Source: JBQTKD01 sp052389435 (GTDB lineage Bacteria > Actinomycetota > Actinomycetes > Sporichthyales > Sporichthyaceae). Taken from it: a stretch of DNA of 64,000 bases. Under the pieces are notes generated by a model. That model was not told the DNA's origin and made no database searches. It saw only the letters and a program-made list of their open reading frames with translations. Shown here piece by piece: positions 42,714 to 51,407 of the stretch (positions are counted from its first letter, which is position 1; each line of letters opens with the position of its first letter). The position numbers were made by a program, and so were the translations under genes. The stretch covers positions 1 through 64,000 of the forward strand of contig JBQTIB010000022.1 in assembly GCA_052389435.1 (NCBI GenBank). Direction: 5' to 3'.

Positions 42714-43163
42714 ATGCCGGTCGACGCATCCCTGGTCGGGCGTGCCTATCCGCCCAGCCGGGTCTACGAGGTCAGTCGCGAGAAGATCCGCGAGTTCGCG
42801 GACGCTATCCGCGACGCCTCCCCGCTGTACCGGGACCCCGAGGCCGCCAAGGCCGCCGGGTACCCGGACGTGATCGCGCCGCCGACCTTCCCCATCGTGT
42901 TCGCGCTCGACGCGGCGCTCGCGGCCGCTACGGACCCGTCCGTCGGCATCGACTACACCCGCGTCGTGCACGGGGAGCAGACGTTCCGCTACGCGCGTCC
43001 GCTGCGCCCCGGCGACCGCCTGGTCACCACCGTGGAGATCGTCGCCGCGCGGCACATGGCCGGCAACGACATGCTGACCCTGTCCTGCTCTTCCGCCACA
43101 GAGGAGGGCGAGCACGTGGTCACCTCGCTCTGCATGGTCGTCGGCCGCGGGCCCGAAGCCTGA
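42714..43163 (+). CDS. FAS1-like/MaoC-type dehydratase subunit (HadA-like)
   Basis: 149 residues, a single hot-dog domain that begins like mycobacterial HadA (VGRAYPPSRVYEVSREKIREFADAI, YPDVIAPPTFPIVF). In mycobacteria HadA is the substrate-binding half and HadB the catalytic half of the 3-hydroxyacyl-ACP dehydratase of fatty-acid synthase II. Other actinobacteria have the same pair beside rpmG with no mycolate. It begins 13 bases after rpmG and is followed closely by its presumed partner. Confidence 0.85.
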   Translation: MPVDASLVGRAYPPSRVYEVSREKIREFADAIRDASPLYRDPEAAKAAGYPDVIAPPTFPIVFALDAALAAATDPSVGIDYTRVVHGEQTFRYARPLRPGDRLVTTVEIVAARHMAGNDMLTLSCSSATEEGEHVVTSLCMVVGRGPEA

Positions 43164-43188
43164 TGTCCCCCTGCGCCGGGGTCGTCTG

Positions 43189-43608
43189 ATGCCCGCCTTC
43201 GCCGAGGTCGCAAAGGGCACCGAACTGCCCGCCCAGACCTTCGTCTTCCGCCGCGCCGACCTCGTCGCCTACGCCGGCGCCTCGGGCGACTTCAACGTCA
43301 TCCACTGGAACGAGCGTGTGGCCACCTCCGTCGGCCTGCCCAACGTCATCGCCCACGGAATGCTGACCATGGCCACCGCCGCCCGCGTCGTCACCGACTG
43401 GGTCGGGGACCCGGGCGCCGTCGAGGAGTACGGCGTCCGCTTCACCCGTCCCGTCCCCGTCCCCGACGACGACGAGGGCTCCGCGCTCGAGGTCTCGGCG
43501 AAGGTGACCGAACTCCTCGAGGACAACCGGGTGAAGGTGACGATCACGGCCACCTACGACGGCTCGACCGTCCTGGGCAAGGCCATCGCGGTAGTCCGCC
43601 TCCCGTAG
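43189..43608 (+). CDS. MaoC-type dehydratase subunit (HadB-like)
   Basis: 139 residues. Hot-dog domain with the R-hydratase motif: Asp in SGDFNVIHWNE and the His of the same block, then GLPNVIAHGMLTM. It would dehydrate (R)-3-hydroxyacyl thioesters, probably as a heterodimer with the HadA-like protein just upstream (25-base gap). Confidence 0.88.
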   Translation: MPAFAEVAKGTELPAQTFVFRRADLVAYAGASGDFNVIHWNERVATSVGLPNVIAHGMLTMATAARVVTDWVGDPGAVEEYGVRFTRPVPVPDDDEGSALEVSAKVTELLEDNRVKVTITATYDGSTVLGKAIAVVRLP

Positions 43609-43868
43609 GGAGCCAAGGGACCATCTGCGCACGGGCGATTGAGGCCAGCGGAGCGAAAGAGCCTGTTTTTGCGAGCTTGCGAGCGGCTCTTTCGATCCCG
43701 AGCCGGATTGAGACCTGTTGAGCGACGAGGTCGCGATCACGTCATCCTCAATGGTTGCCCCGACGCCCGATTTGTCCTGGTTTGTGAAGCCGTCTCGGCT
43801 GACACGGTCGAAGAAATCGATCACCCGGACCGCTCGCGGGCGGCAGAATCCTCCGAGTGGAGCGCGTG

Positions 43869-44915
43869 ATGTCGACCGGTAGCCCGGCAGCCCAGAGCGG
43901 CGTGCCGCTGGCGTCGCTCACGACCTTCCGCGTCGGCGGCCCGGCCGCGCGCCTGGTCGAGGTCGAGAAGGCCGACGACGTAGCGGCCCTGGTGCGCGAG
44001 TGCGATCGCGTGGGCGAACCGCTGCTGATCCTCGCCGGCGGCTCGAACCTGCTCGTCTCCGACGACGGCTTCCCCGGCACGGTCCTGCGACTGACAGGCG
44101 AGGGGCGCGAGGTCGTCGCCGACGGCGAGCACGTGCTCGTGAAGATCGCCGCGGGCGAGGTCTGGGACGACCTGGTTGCCTGGAGCGTCGCCGAGGGCCT
44201 CGGCGGCATCGAGGCGCTCTCCGGCATCCCCGGGTCGGCCGGTGCCACTCCCATCCAGAACGTCGGTGCGTACGGCCAGGAGGTCGCCGACGTCGTCACC
44301 GGGGTCGACGTCTGGGACCGCCTCCTCGGCGCCGCGTACACCCTTGCGCCCGACGCGTGCCAGTTCGCCTACCGCGACAGCCTGTTCAAGCGCACCGGTC
44401 GCTTCGTCGTCACCGGCGTCGAGTTCCGACTCACGGGCGGCGGCCAGAGCGCGCCGGTGCGGTACGCCGAACTCGCCCGCAGCCTCGGCGTGCAGGTGGG
44501 GGAGACCGCCCCGGTCGCGGCAGTCCGCGAGACCGTCCTGGGTCTGCGGCGCAGCAAGGGCATGGTGCTCGACCCGGCCGACCACGACACCTGGAGCGCC
44601 GGGTCGTTCTTCACCAACCCCATCCTCGACCCGCAGCGGGCCGACGACCTGCCGGCCGACGCCCCGCGCTACCCGGCGGCCGACGGCCAGGTGAAGACCT
44701 CCGCTGCCTGGCTGATCGAGCACGCGGGCTTCGCCAAGGGCCACGGCAACGCCCGGGCGAGCCTGTCCACCAAGCACACCCTCGCGCTCACCAACCGCGG
44801 CACCGCCACCGCCGCGGACCTGCTGGCGCTCGCTCGCGAGGTCAGAGCGGGCGTACAGACGCGGTTCGGCATCGAACTGCACCACGAACCCGTCCTGGTC
44901 GGCATCGCCCTCTAG
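43869..44915 (+). CDS. murB: UDP-N-acetylenolpyruvoylglucosamine reductase
   Basis: 348 residues. FAD enzyme that makes UDP-MurNAc in cytoplasmic peptidoglycan synthesis. FAD-binding: LTTFRVGGPAARLVEV, LAGGSNLLVSDDGFPGTV, GIPGSAGATPIQNVGAYGQE; substrate/catalysis: FAYRDSLFK, WSAGSFFTNPIL and the C-terminal STKHTLALTNRG. ATG 43869 has GGAG 6 bases upstream; a GTG 12 bases earlier is possible. The last 4 bases overlap the convergent deaminase gene. Confidence 0.94.
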   Translation: MSTGSPAAQSGVPLASLTTFRVGGPAARLVEVEKADDVAALVRECDRVGEPLLILAGGSNLLVSDDGFPGTVLRLTGEGREVVADGEHVLVKIAAGEVWDDLVAWSVAEGLGGIEALSGIPGSAGATPIQNVGAYGQEVADVVTGVDVWDRLLGAAYTLAPDACQFAYRDSLFKRTGRFVVTGVEFRLTGGGQSAPVRYAELARSLGVQVGETAPVAAVRETVLGLRRSKGMVLDPADHDTWSAGSFFTNPILDPQRADDLPADAPRYPAADGQVKTSAAWLIEHAGFAKGHGNARASLSTKHTLALTNRGTATAADLLALAREVRAGVQTRFGIELHHEPVLVGIAL

Positions 44916-45922
44916 GAGTCCAGCCAGGCCACGACGCCGGCCCGGAGCCGAGCCTTCACCGACTCGGGCGCCAGCGAGGCCTCGATCGAGTCCCGGGCGA
45001 AGGTGGCGAGGTCGGCGTCGGAGAAGCCGTGCACGTCGCGGGCCAGGCGGTACTGCGGGACCAGCCGAGAGCCGAACAGCAGGGGATCGTCGGCGCCGAG
45101 CGCGACGGGTACCCCGGCGGCCCGCAGCGTCCTGAGCGGCACGGCTGCCGGGTCGTCCGCCACCCCCAGGGCCACGTTCGACGTCGGGCACACCTCGAGC
45201 GTCACCCGTGAGACGGCGAGTTCCTCGAGCACCTTCGGATCCTCGACGACCCGCACGCCGTGCCCGATCCGGTGCGCGCGCAACTCCCGCAGGCAGTCCC
45301 GGACCTCCTCCGGCCCGCCGAGCTCGCCGCCGTGCGGCACCGCGGCCAGCCCACCGCCGCGCGCGATGCTGAAGGCGCGCTCGAAGTCTCGTGCCTTGCC
45401 ACGCCGCTCGTCCGCGCACAGCCCAAATCCGACGACCCCGGCGTCGGCGTAGCGGATCGCCAACCGGGCCAGGGTGCGGGCGTCCAGTTCGTGCCGCGTC
45501 CGGTTGGCCGAGATCACCAGCCCGATCCCCAGCCCCGTGGCGCGCGAGGCCTCCGCCACCGCGTCGAGGATCAGCTCGACGGTCGGCGTCAGGCCGCCCA
45601 GGAACTTCGCGTACGAACTCGGGTCGACCTGCAGTTCCAGCCAGCCCGAGCCCTCGGCGACGTCGTCCTGCGCCGCCTCGAGCACCAGCCGCCGGATGTC
45701 CGCCTCGGTCCGGACGACGGCGCGCGCGCCGTCGTAGAGCCGCTGGAACCGGAACCACCCGCGCTGATCGGTGGCCTCCAGGTCCAGCGGCTCGCTCCGC
45801 CGGAGCTCGTAGGGCAGCCGGATCCCGTGCAGGTCCGACAGCTCGAGGAGCGTCGCGTGCCGCATGGACCCGGTGAAGTGCAGGTGCAGGTGGGCCTTCG
45901 GCAGCGCGACCAGGTCACGCAA
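44912..45922 (-). CDS. Adenosine deaminase family protein
   Basis: 336 residues. Metal-dependent TIM barrel that deaminates adenosine or a related purine. Metal His pair in KAHLHLHFTGSM, further His/Glu in VPHGGELGG, HRIGHGVRV, and the Asp pair in GADDPLLFG. TTG 45922 is the only usable start before the first motif; it lies 5 bases after the stop of the aminotransferase gene, so the two are an operon. Confidence 0.9.
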   Translation of the reverse strand: MRDLVALPKAHLHLHFTGSMRHATLLELSDLHGIRLPYELRRSEPLDLEATDQRGWFRFQRLYDGARAVVRTEADIRRLVLEAAQDDVAEGSGWLELQVDPSSYAKFLGGLTPTVELILDAVAEASRATGLGIGLVISANRTRHELDARTLARLAIRYADAGVVGFGLCADERRGKARDFERAFSIARGGGLAAVPHGGELGGPEEVRDCLRELRAHRIGHGVRVVEDPKVLEELAVSRVTLEVCPTSNVALGVADDPAAVPLRTLRAAGVPVALGADDPLLFGSRLVPQYRLARDVHGFSDADLATFARDSIEASLAPESVKARLRAGVVAWLDS

Positions 45923-45927
45923 GGTGG

Positions 45928-47145
45928 CTACTTGGCTTCGCCGAGCAGGTTGGCGATGCGCGTGACGCCTTCGACGAGTGGGTCGTCGCCGAGTGCGTAG
46001 GACAGGCGCAGGTACCCAGGGGTGCCGAAGGCCTCGCCGGGCACGACGGCGACCTCGACTTCGGCCAGGATCAGCTCGGCCAGGCCCGCCGAGCTCGCGA
46101 TCTTCTGCCCGCGCAGTTCCCTGCCGATCAGACCGGCCACCGACGGATACGCGTAGAACGCGCCCTGCGGCACCGGGCAGCTCACGCCGGGAATCTCCGA
46201 GAGCATCTTGACCATGGTCTGGCGACGCCGGTCGAACGCCTCGCGCATCGTGGCGACGGCGGACAGGTCGCCGGACACCGCCGCGAGCGCCGCCCGCTGC
46301 GACACGTTCGCGACGTTGGACGTGGCGTGCGACTGCAGGTTGACCGCGCCCTTGACGACGTCGGCCGGCCCAATCAGCCAGCCGACGCGCCAGCCGGTCA
46401 TCGCGTAGGTCTTCGCGACGCCGTTGAGCACCACGCACCGGTCGGCGAGCTCCGGGACCTCGACGGGAATCGAGGAGAACTGCGCCCCGCCGTAGACGAG
46501 GTGCTCGTAGATCTCGTCGGTGACGACCCACAGGCCGTGCTCGGCGGCCCACTGGCCGATCTCGCGAACCTGCTCCGGGGTGTAGACGGCGCCCGTCGGG
46601 TTCGACGGCGAGCAGAACAGCAGGATCTTGGTGCGCGGGGTGCGCGCGGCCTCGAGCTGGTCGACGGTCACCAGGTATCCCTGGGAGTCGTCGGCGACGA
46701 CGTCCACCGGCACGCCGCCCGCCAGGCGGATCGCCTCCGGGTAGGTCGTCCAGTACGGAGCGGGCAGCAGGACCTCGTCGCCCGGGTCCAGCAGCGTCGC
46801 GAACGTCGAGTAGACGGCCTGCTTGCCGCCGTTGGTGACCACGACCTGGGCCGCGGTGACCTGGTAGCCCGAGTCCCGCGCGGTCTTCGCGGCGATGGCC
46901 TCCTTGAGCTCCGGCAGGCCGCCGGCCGGGGTGTACCGGTGGTTGCGCGGGTCCCGACACGCCGCAACGGCCGCTTCGACGATGTAGTCGGGGGTCGGGA
47001 AGTCCGGCTCGCCGGCGCCGAAGCCGATGACCGGCCGACCGGCGGCCTGCAGGGCCTTAGCCTTGGCGTCTACCGCCAGGGTGGCGGATTCGGCGATCCC
47101 GGAGATGCGGGTGGAGATGCGGTTCGCAGTCGTCATGGCGCCCAT
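45928..47145 (-). CDS. PLP-dependent aminotransferase, aspartate aminotransferase-like
   Basis: 405 residues, class I fold. PLP Lys in NGVAKTYAMTGWRVGW, Asn/Pro block SPSNPTGAVYTPEQ, DEIYEHLVYGG, and substrate Arg near GYLRLSYA. The wording is that of actinobacterial AspC beside secE. It interconverts aspartate and oxaloacetate, and possibly other pairs. ATG 47145 and ATG 47136 are both possible. It is divergent from tRNA-Trp. Confidence 0.9.
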   Translation of the reverse strand: MGAMTTANRISTRISGIAESATLAVDAKAKALQAAGRPVIGFGAGEPDFPTPDYIVEAAVAACRDPRNHRYTPAGGLPELKEAIAAKTARDSGYQVTAAQVVVTNGGKQAVYSTFATLLDPGDEVLLPAPYWTTYPEAIRLAGGVPVDVVADDSQGYLVTVDQLEAARTPRTKILLFCSPSNPTGAVYTPEQVREIGQWAAEHGLWVVTDEIYEHLVYGGAQFSSIPVEVPELADRCVVLNGVAKTYAMTGWRVGWLIGPADVVKGAVNLQSHATSNVANVSQRAALAAVSGDLSAVATMREAFDRRRQTMVKMLSEIPGVSCPVPQGAFYAYPSVAGLIGRELRGQKIASSAGLAELILAEVEVAVVPGEAFGTPGYLRLSYALGDDPLVEGVTRIANLLGEAK

Positions 47146-47170
47146 CGTTTCATCAGTTCCGCCCTCGAGT

Positions 47171-47200
47171 TCGACGGGCGAGCGTCCAGTTGCCTACACT
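47171..47200 (+). promoter_or_regulatory. Probable promoter of tRNA-Trp and secE-nusG
   Basis: TCGACG (47171-47176), 18 bases, TACACT (47195-47200). The -10 equals that of the rpoB promoter at 63634. It reads into tRNA-Trp 78 bases later. Confidence 0.5.
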
Positions 47201-47277
47201 CACCCCTCGACGGTCCGGTGCAGTCCTGCAATCGGGTCGTCCGACGCTGCACACCCTCCACTGGGTGCGTCGCGCCG

Positions 47278-47350
47278 AGGGTCGTAGCTCAATTGGTAGA
47301 GTTCCGGTCTCCAAAACCGGCGGTTGGGGGTTCGAGTCCCTCCGGCCCTG
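47278..47350 (+). tRNA. tRNA-Trp (anticodon CCA)
   Basis: 73 bases. Acceptor AGGGTCG/CGGCCCT (one T-G pair), D-arm GCTCAATTGGTAGAGT, anticodon stem CCGGT/ACCGG with loop CTCCAAA (CCA), T-arm GGGGG-TTCGAGT-CCCTC, discriminator G. It lies directly before secE, its usual actinobacterial place. No CCA tail is encoded. Confidence 0.95.
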
Positions 47351-47396
47351 CAAGGCACACCACCAGCACCGAATGGCGAGCGTCACTACGAACTAG

Positions 47397-47651
47397 GTGA
47401 GGACTTTGACGGACACCCGCGAAGCCGCAGTTCCGGAAGGCCCGGCCAAGCCGTCGGGCAAGGGCCGGATCGCGCGCATCGGGCTGTACTACCGCCAGGT
47501 CGTCGCCGAACTGCGCAAGGTCATCTGGCCGACCCGCAACGAGCTCGTCAGCTACACCTGGATCGTCCTGATCTTCGTCGCGGTCATGATCGCGTTCGTT
47601 TCCGCCGCGGACTACGGCTTCAGCAAGGCCGTGCTGGAGATCTTCGGCTGA
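47397..47651 (+). CDS. secE: Preprotein translocase subunit SecE
   Basis: 84 residues. One membrane segment (about 55-75) preceded by the SecE motif YYRQVVAELRKVIWPTRNELVSYT. It clamps SecY in the Sec export channel. GTG 47397 is the given start; TTG 47406 is an alternative. It is followed 72 bases later by nusG. Confidence 0.95.
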   Translation: MRTLTDTREAAVPEGPAKPSGKGRIARIGLYYRQVVAELRKVIWPTRNELVSYTWIVLIFVAVMIAFVSAADYGFSKAVLEIFG

Positions 47652-47723
47652 CGCAGGTCGGTCCCTCGGCAGGTCCCCACCGCCGGGAGTAGTACCCCAA
47701 GCATTCAAGGAAGGCTGTTCACC

Positions 47724-48524
47724 GTGTCCGAATCACCCCTGTCCACCGACGCCGGCGTGGACCCGGACGTCGAGGCAGTGGACACGGAACTCGAGGAGAC
47801 CTCCGCCGAACTGGAGGACGCCGCCGAGCCCGACGCCGCTGACGACGAGACCGAGACCGCCGACCTCGAGGCCGACGGGGACGCCCCGATGGCCGAGGCC
47901 GCCGACGGAGAGGCCGCCGAGTCCGACGAGGACGCCGACCCGGTCGAGGAGTTCCGTGCGGCACTGCACCGGGCGTCGGGCGACTGGTACGTCGTGCACT
48001 CCTACGCGGGCTACGAGAACCGTGTGAAGGCGAACCTGGAGAACCGCACGGCCTCCCTGAACATGGAGGACTTCATCTTCCAGGTGGAGGTCCCGCAGGA
48101 AGACGTCGTCGAGTTCAAGAACGGTCAGCGCAAGCAGGTCCGGCGCAACAAGTTCCCCGGGTACGTCCTGGTGCGCATGGACCTCACCGACGAGTCCTGG
48201 TCCGCCGTGCGTCACACCCCGGGCGTGACCGGTTTCGTGGGGCACACCCACGAGCCGTCGCCGCTGACGATCGACGAGGTCATGAAGATCCTCGCGCCCG
48301 AACCCGTGAAGAAGGAGGGCGCCAAGGGCGCCGCTCCCGCCGAGGTCAAGGTTCTCGACTTCGGCCCGGGAGACTCGGTCACCGTCATCGACGGGCCGTT
48401 CGCCACCCTCCAGGCGACCATCCACGAGATCAACGCCGAGGCGCAGAAGCTCAAGTGCCTCGTCGAGATCTTCGGTCGGGAGACCTCGGTCGAGCTCTCC
48501 TTCAACCAGATCCAGAAGAACTGA
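47724..48524 (+). CDS. nusG: Transcription termination/antitermination factor NusG
   Basis: 266 residues. An acidic low-complexity extension (1 to about 75, many Asp/Glu/Ala) typical of actinobacteria precedes the NGN domain (DWYVVHSYAGYENRVKANLE, KFPGYVLVRM, RHTPGVTGFVG). The C-terminal KOW domain (GDSVTVIDGPFATLQATIHE) comes last. It binds RNA polymerase and links it to Rho or the ribosome. GTG 47724 has AAGGAAGG upstream. Confidence 0.96.
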   Translation: MSESPLSTDAGVDPDVEAVDTELEETSAELEDAAEPDAADDETETADLEADGDAPMAEAADGEAAESDEDADPVEEFRAALHRASGDWYVVHSYAGYENRVKANLENRTASLNMEDFIFQVEVPQEDVVEFKNGQRKQVRRNKFPGYVLVRMDLTDESWSAVRHTPGVTGFVGHTHEPSPLTIDEVMKILAPEPVKKEGAKGAAPAEVKVLDFGPGDSVTVIDGPFATLQATIHEINAEAQKLKCLVEIFGRETSVELSFNQIQKN

Positions 48525-48526
48525 CA

Positions 48527-48547
48527 GTCGGGGGCTCCGCCCCCGAC
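48527..48547 (+). terminator. Hairpin between nusG and rplK
   Basis: Arms GTCGGGGGC and GCCCCCGAC around TCC, 2 bases after the nusG stop. There is no T-run, so partial termination or an RNA processing/stability role is as likely as full termination. Confidence 0.45.
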
Positions 48548-48619
48548 AGCCCCCGAAAGAGTAGTACGAAACCCGAGGCCTCACCCGAGTCCCGGTGCTG
48601 AAGAAGAAGGAACGCAGTC

Positions 48620-49054
48620 ATGCCCCCCAAGCAAAAGAAGCTGTCAGCGATCATCAAGCTGCAGATCAAGGCCGGGGCAGCGACTCCGGCGCCGCCGGTC
48701 GGTCCCGCCCTGGGTCAGCACGGCGTCAACATCATGGAGTTCTGCAAGGCCTACAACGCCGCGACCGAGTCGCAGCGCGGTGACATCGTTCCGGTGGAGA
48801 TCTCGGTCTACGAAGACCGCTCCTTCACCTTCGTCACCAAGACCCCGCCCGCGGCTCGCCTGATCCTCAAGGCCGCCGGCGTGGAGAAGGGCTCCGGCGA
48901 GCCGCACAAGACCAAGGTCGCCAAGCTCACCCGCGCCCAGGTTCGCTCCATCGCCGAGTCCAAGATGGTCGACCTCAACGCCAACGACCTCGACGCCGCC
49001 GAGAAGATCATCGCCGGCACCGCCCGGTCGATGGGCATCACCGTCGAGAGCTAG
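48620..49054 (+). CDS. rplK: 50S ribosomal protein L11
   Basis: 144 residues, full length. The N-terminal GAATPAPPVGPALGQHGVNI motif and the C-terminal rRNA-binding half ending RSMGITVE are conserved. It forms part of the GTPase-associated centre. An AAGAAGGAA ribosome-binding site precedes ATG 48620. It is followed by rplA after 100 bases holding a GGGCCGCG/CGCGGCCC palindrome. Confidence 0.97.
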   Translation: MPPKQKKLSAIIKLQIKAGAATPAPPVGPALGQHGVNIMEFCKAYNAATESQRGDIVPVEISVYEDRSFTFVTKTPPAARLILKAAGVEKGSGEPHKTKVAKLTRAQVRSIAESKMVDLNANDLDAAEKIIAGTARSMGITVES

Positions 49055-49154
49055 CAGTACCCCGGGTCGCGAGCCCGGCGAAAGGTCATGCAGTTCGTGG
49101 AAGGGCCGCGCGCGGCCCGTCGACCACCCTCTTCGTTCAATCAGGAGACAGCAC

Positions 49155-49877
49155 ATGAAGCGCAGCAAGAACTACCGCGCCCTCGCCGCGGACGTCGACC
49201 AGGACAAGCTCTACGCCCCGCTCGACGCGGTCCGCCTGGCGAAGACGACCTCCAAGATCAAGTTCGACGCCACCGTCGAGGTCGCGTTCCGCCTCGGGGT
49301 CGACCCCCGCAAGGCCGACCAGATGGTCCGCGGCACGGTCAACCTTCCGCACGGCACGGGCAAGACCGCCCGCGTCCTGGTGCTCGCAACGGGTGAGCGA
49401 GCCGCCGAGGCCGAGGCCGCCGGTGCGGACTACGTGGGTTCCGACGAGCTGCTCGACCGCATCTCCAAGGGCTGGCTGGACTTCGACGCCGTCGTCGCCA
49501 CCCCGGACCTCATGGGCAAGGTCGGCCGTCTCGGCCGCGTGCTCGGCCCGCGCGGCCTGATGCCGAACCCGAAGACCGGCACCGTGACCAACGAGGTCGG
49601 CAAGGCCGTGTCCGACATCAAGGGCGGCAAGATCGAGTTCCGCGTCGACAAGCACTCGAACCTGCACTTCATCATCGGCAAGTCCTCCTTCTCCGACGTG
49701 CAGCTCGTCGAGAACTACGCCGCCGCGCTCGAAGAGGTGCTGCGGCTGAAGCCGGCGGCCGCCAAGGGCCGGTACCTGCGCAAGGCCGTCTTCTCCACGA
49801 CCATGGGCCCCGGCATCCAGGTCGACCCGAACAAGACCCGCAACCTCACCGAAGAGACCGTCGAAGACGCGGTCTGA
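49155..49877 (+). CDS. rplA: 50S ribosomal protein L1
   Basis: 240 residues. Typical L1: KRSKNYRALAADVD, VEVAFRLGVDPRKADQMVRG, GRLGRVLGPRGLMPNPKTGT and GKIEFRVDKHSNLH. It forms the L1 stalk and in many bacteria represses its own operon by binding its mRNA. AGGAGA precedes the ATG. A strong hairpin follows, so the rplK-rplA unit ends here. Confidence 0.97.
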   Translation: MKRSKNYRALAADVDQDKLYAPLDAVRLAKTTSKIKFDATVEVAFRLGVDPRKADQMVRGTVNLPHGTGKTARVLVLATGERAAEAEAAGADYVGSDELLDRISKGWLDFDAVVATPDLMGKVGRLGRVLGPRGLMPNPKTGTVTNEVGKAVSDIKGGKIEFRVDKHSNLHFIIGKSSFSDVQLVENYAAALEEVLRLKPAAAKGRYLRKAVFSTTMGPGIQVDPNKTRNLTEETVEDAV

Positions 49878-49893
49878 TCGGCCAAGCCAGTTC

Positions 49894-49928
49894 GACGATG
49901 CCCCGGCCGGTTCGGCCGGGGCATCGTC
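49894..49928 (+). terminator. Terminator after rplA
   Basis: 15-base arms (49894-49908 and 49914-49928; GACGATGCCCCGGCC) with a 5-base loop. No long T-run, as is usual in very GC-rich actinobacteria. Confidence 0.75.
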
Positions 49929-49973
49929 GCGTTCGGGGCGCGGTAGCGTCGCCGCCGTGAGCGGGGGTGGGCG

Positions 49974-50756
49974 ATGACGGCCGTGGCGGCGGTGTTCCTG
50001 ACGCTGCTCGGCCTGGCGATCGGGTCCTTCCTGAACGTCGTGGTCTACCGGGTGCCCCGCGGGCTGTCGGTGGTGTCCCCACCGAGCGCCTGCCCGGGCT
50101 GCCAGAGCCCGATCTCGCCGCGGGACAACGTGCCGGTCCTCGGCTGGCTGCTGCTGCGCGGGCGGTGCCGCACCTGCCGGACGCCGATCTCCCCGCGCTA
50201 CGCCCTGGTGGAGGCGTTGACGGGAGCGCTGTTTCTGGCCTTCCTGCTCCGGGTCGGGTTCGAGCCGGTCCTGCCCGCGGTCCTGCTCGCGACCGCCGCC
50301 GGAGTCGCCCTGGCGTTCATCGACCTCGAGCATCAGCGGCTGCCGTTCTCGATCACGGTGCCGACGACGGTCGGTGTCGGCGCGCTGCTCGTGCTCGCCG
50401 GCGCCGTCGACGGCTTCGGCCCCCTCCCGGTGGCGCTGGCGTCGACGGTGGTCTGGGGTGGGCTGTTCTTCGTGCTGTGGTTCGGCACCGGGGGCCGCGG
50501 AATGGGTTTCGGCGACGTGGTCCTCGCCCCCGTGCTCGGCCTGCTGCTCGGGTGGTTCGGGTGGGGCCCGAGCCTGGTCGGACTGCTCTCCGGCTTCGCG
50601 ATCGGCGCCGTGGTCGGCATCGGCCTGCGGCTGAGCGGCGGCATCGGCAAGCGCGCCCAGGTTCCGTTCGGCCCGTTCATGCTCGCCGGTGCGGCCGTCG
50701 GGATTTTCGTCGGAGAGCCGCTGTGGTCGGCCTACCTGGACACGCTCGGGCCCTGA
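49974..50756 (+). CDS. pilD: Type IV prepilin leader peptidase/N-methyltransferase
   Basis: 260 residues, about seven membrane segments. The N-terminal domain has the two CxxC pairs (CPGC, CRTC) of the cytoplasmic methyltransferase part. The aspartyl-protease Asp residues are in FIDLEHQRLP and GFGDV. It cleaves prepilins after Gly and methylates the new N-terminus. It is the first gene of the pilus series, read in the same direction as the pilins. Confidence 0.93.
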   Translation: MTAVAAVFLTLLGLAIGSFLNVVVYRVPRGLSVVSPPSACPGCQSPISPRDNVPVLGWLLLRGRCRTCRTPISPRYALVEALTGALFLAFLLRVGFEPVLPAVLLATAAGVALAFIDLEHQRLPFSITVPTTVGVGALLVLAGAVDGFGPLPVALASTVVWGGLFFVLWFGTGGRGMGFGDVVLAPVLGLLLGWFGWGPSLVGLLSGFAIGAVVGIGLRLSGGIGKRAQVPFGPFMLAGAAVGIFVGEPLWSAYLDTLGP

Positions 50757-50976
50757 TCGAGCCCGTCCGCCGGGGGGACGTTGGTCCCGTCCTTTCGGGA
50801 CGTCGGGCCCCGTAACGATCATCCGTTCGACGCTGTGCGCCGGCTGATCGGTTGATGTGAGAACTCCCAGTCTGGGTGGATTCTCAGTGGTGACAGAGCA
50901 GCTCCGCGGAGCCGCTCGCGCCAACGAGTCGAGCTTCCGGAATGGCCGGGGCCGAACTGATCTGGGGGACCTCATC

Positions 50977-51309
50977 GTGATCAACCGCATCCGCGCCGCC
51001 CGCGCCACCGCCGCCGACCAGGGCTTCACCCTCGTCGAAATGCTCATCGTCATCGTCGTGCTCGGCGTCCTCGCGGGCATCACGGTCTTCGGTGTGGCGA
51101 CCTTCCGCGACGACGCCGAGGCCTCCGCCTGCTCCGCGAGCATCAAGACCGTCGACGTCGCGGCCGACGCCTGGCGCGCCAAGCCGGGCAACACCGGCAA
51201 CCCGACGGTCGCCCAGCTGGTCTCCGGCAACTACCTCAAGGCCACCCCGGCTACGGCTTACGGCATCGCCATCGACTCCACCACCGGCGTGGTCACCGGC
51301 AGCTGCTAG
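50977..51309 (+). CDS. Major type IV pilin-like protein
   Basis: 110 residues from GTG 50977 (GGGGGA upstream). The prepilin site ADQG/FTLVEMLIVIVVLG has Glu at +5 followed by the hydrophobic assembly helix. The mature part is short (about 90 residues) with two cysteines, one at ASACSASIK and one at the very end (GSC), likely a disulfide loop. Probably the main pilus subunit, given its place and size. An upstream ATG/GTG would extend it but put the site too far in. Confidence 0.88.
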   Translation: MINRIRAARATAADQGFTLVEMLIVIVVLGVLAGITVFGVATFRDDAEASACSASIKTVDVAADAWRAKPGNTGNPTVAQLVSGNYLKATPATAYGIAIDSTTGVVTGSC

Positions 51310-51407
51310 TCGCGACGGAGCCGCCCGCGCCTCCGGGCCGGGCGGCTCCGCACGTCTAGGCGCTCATCGCTCATCACCCATCGACCACGGCGAAGGACGA
51401 CAGACTC

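Noticed and set aside
43639..43869. Small plus-strand gene between the HadB-like gene and murB
   Set aside because: No ribosome-binding site, odd composition, and it ends inside the murB start.
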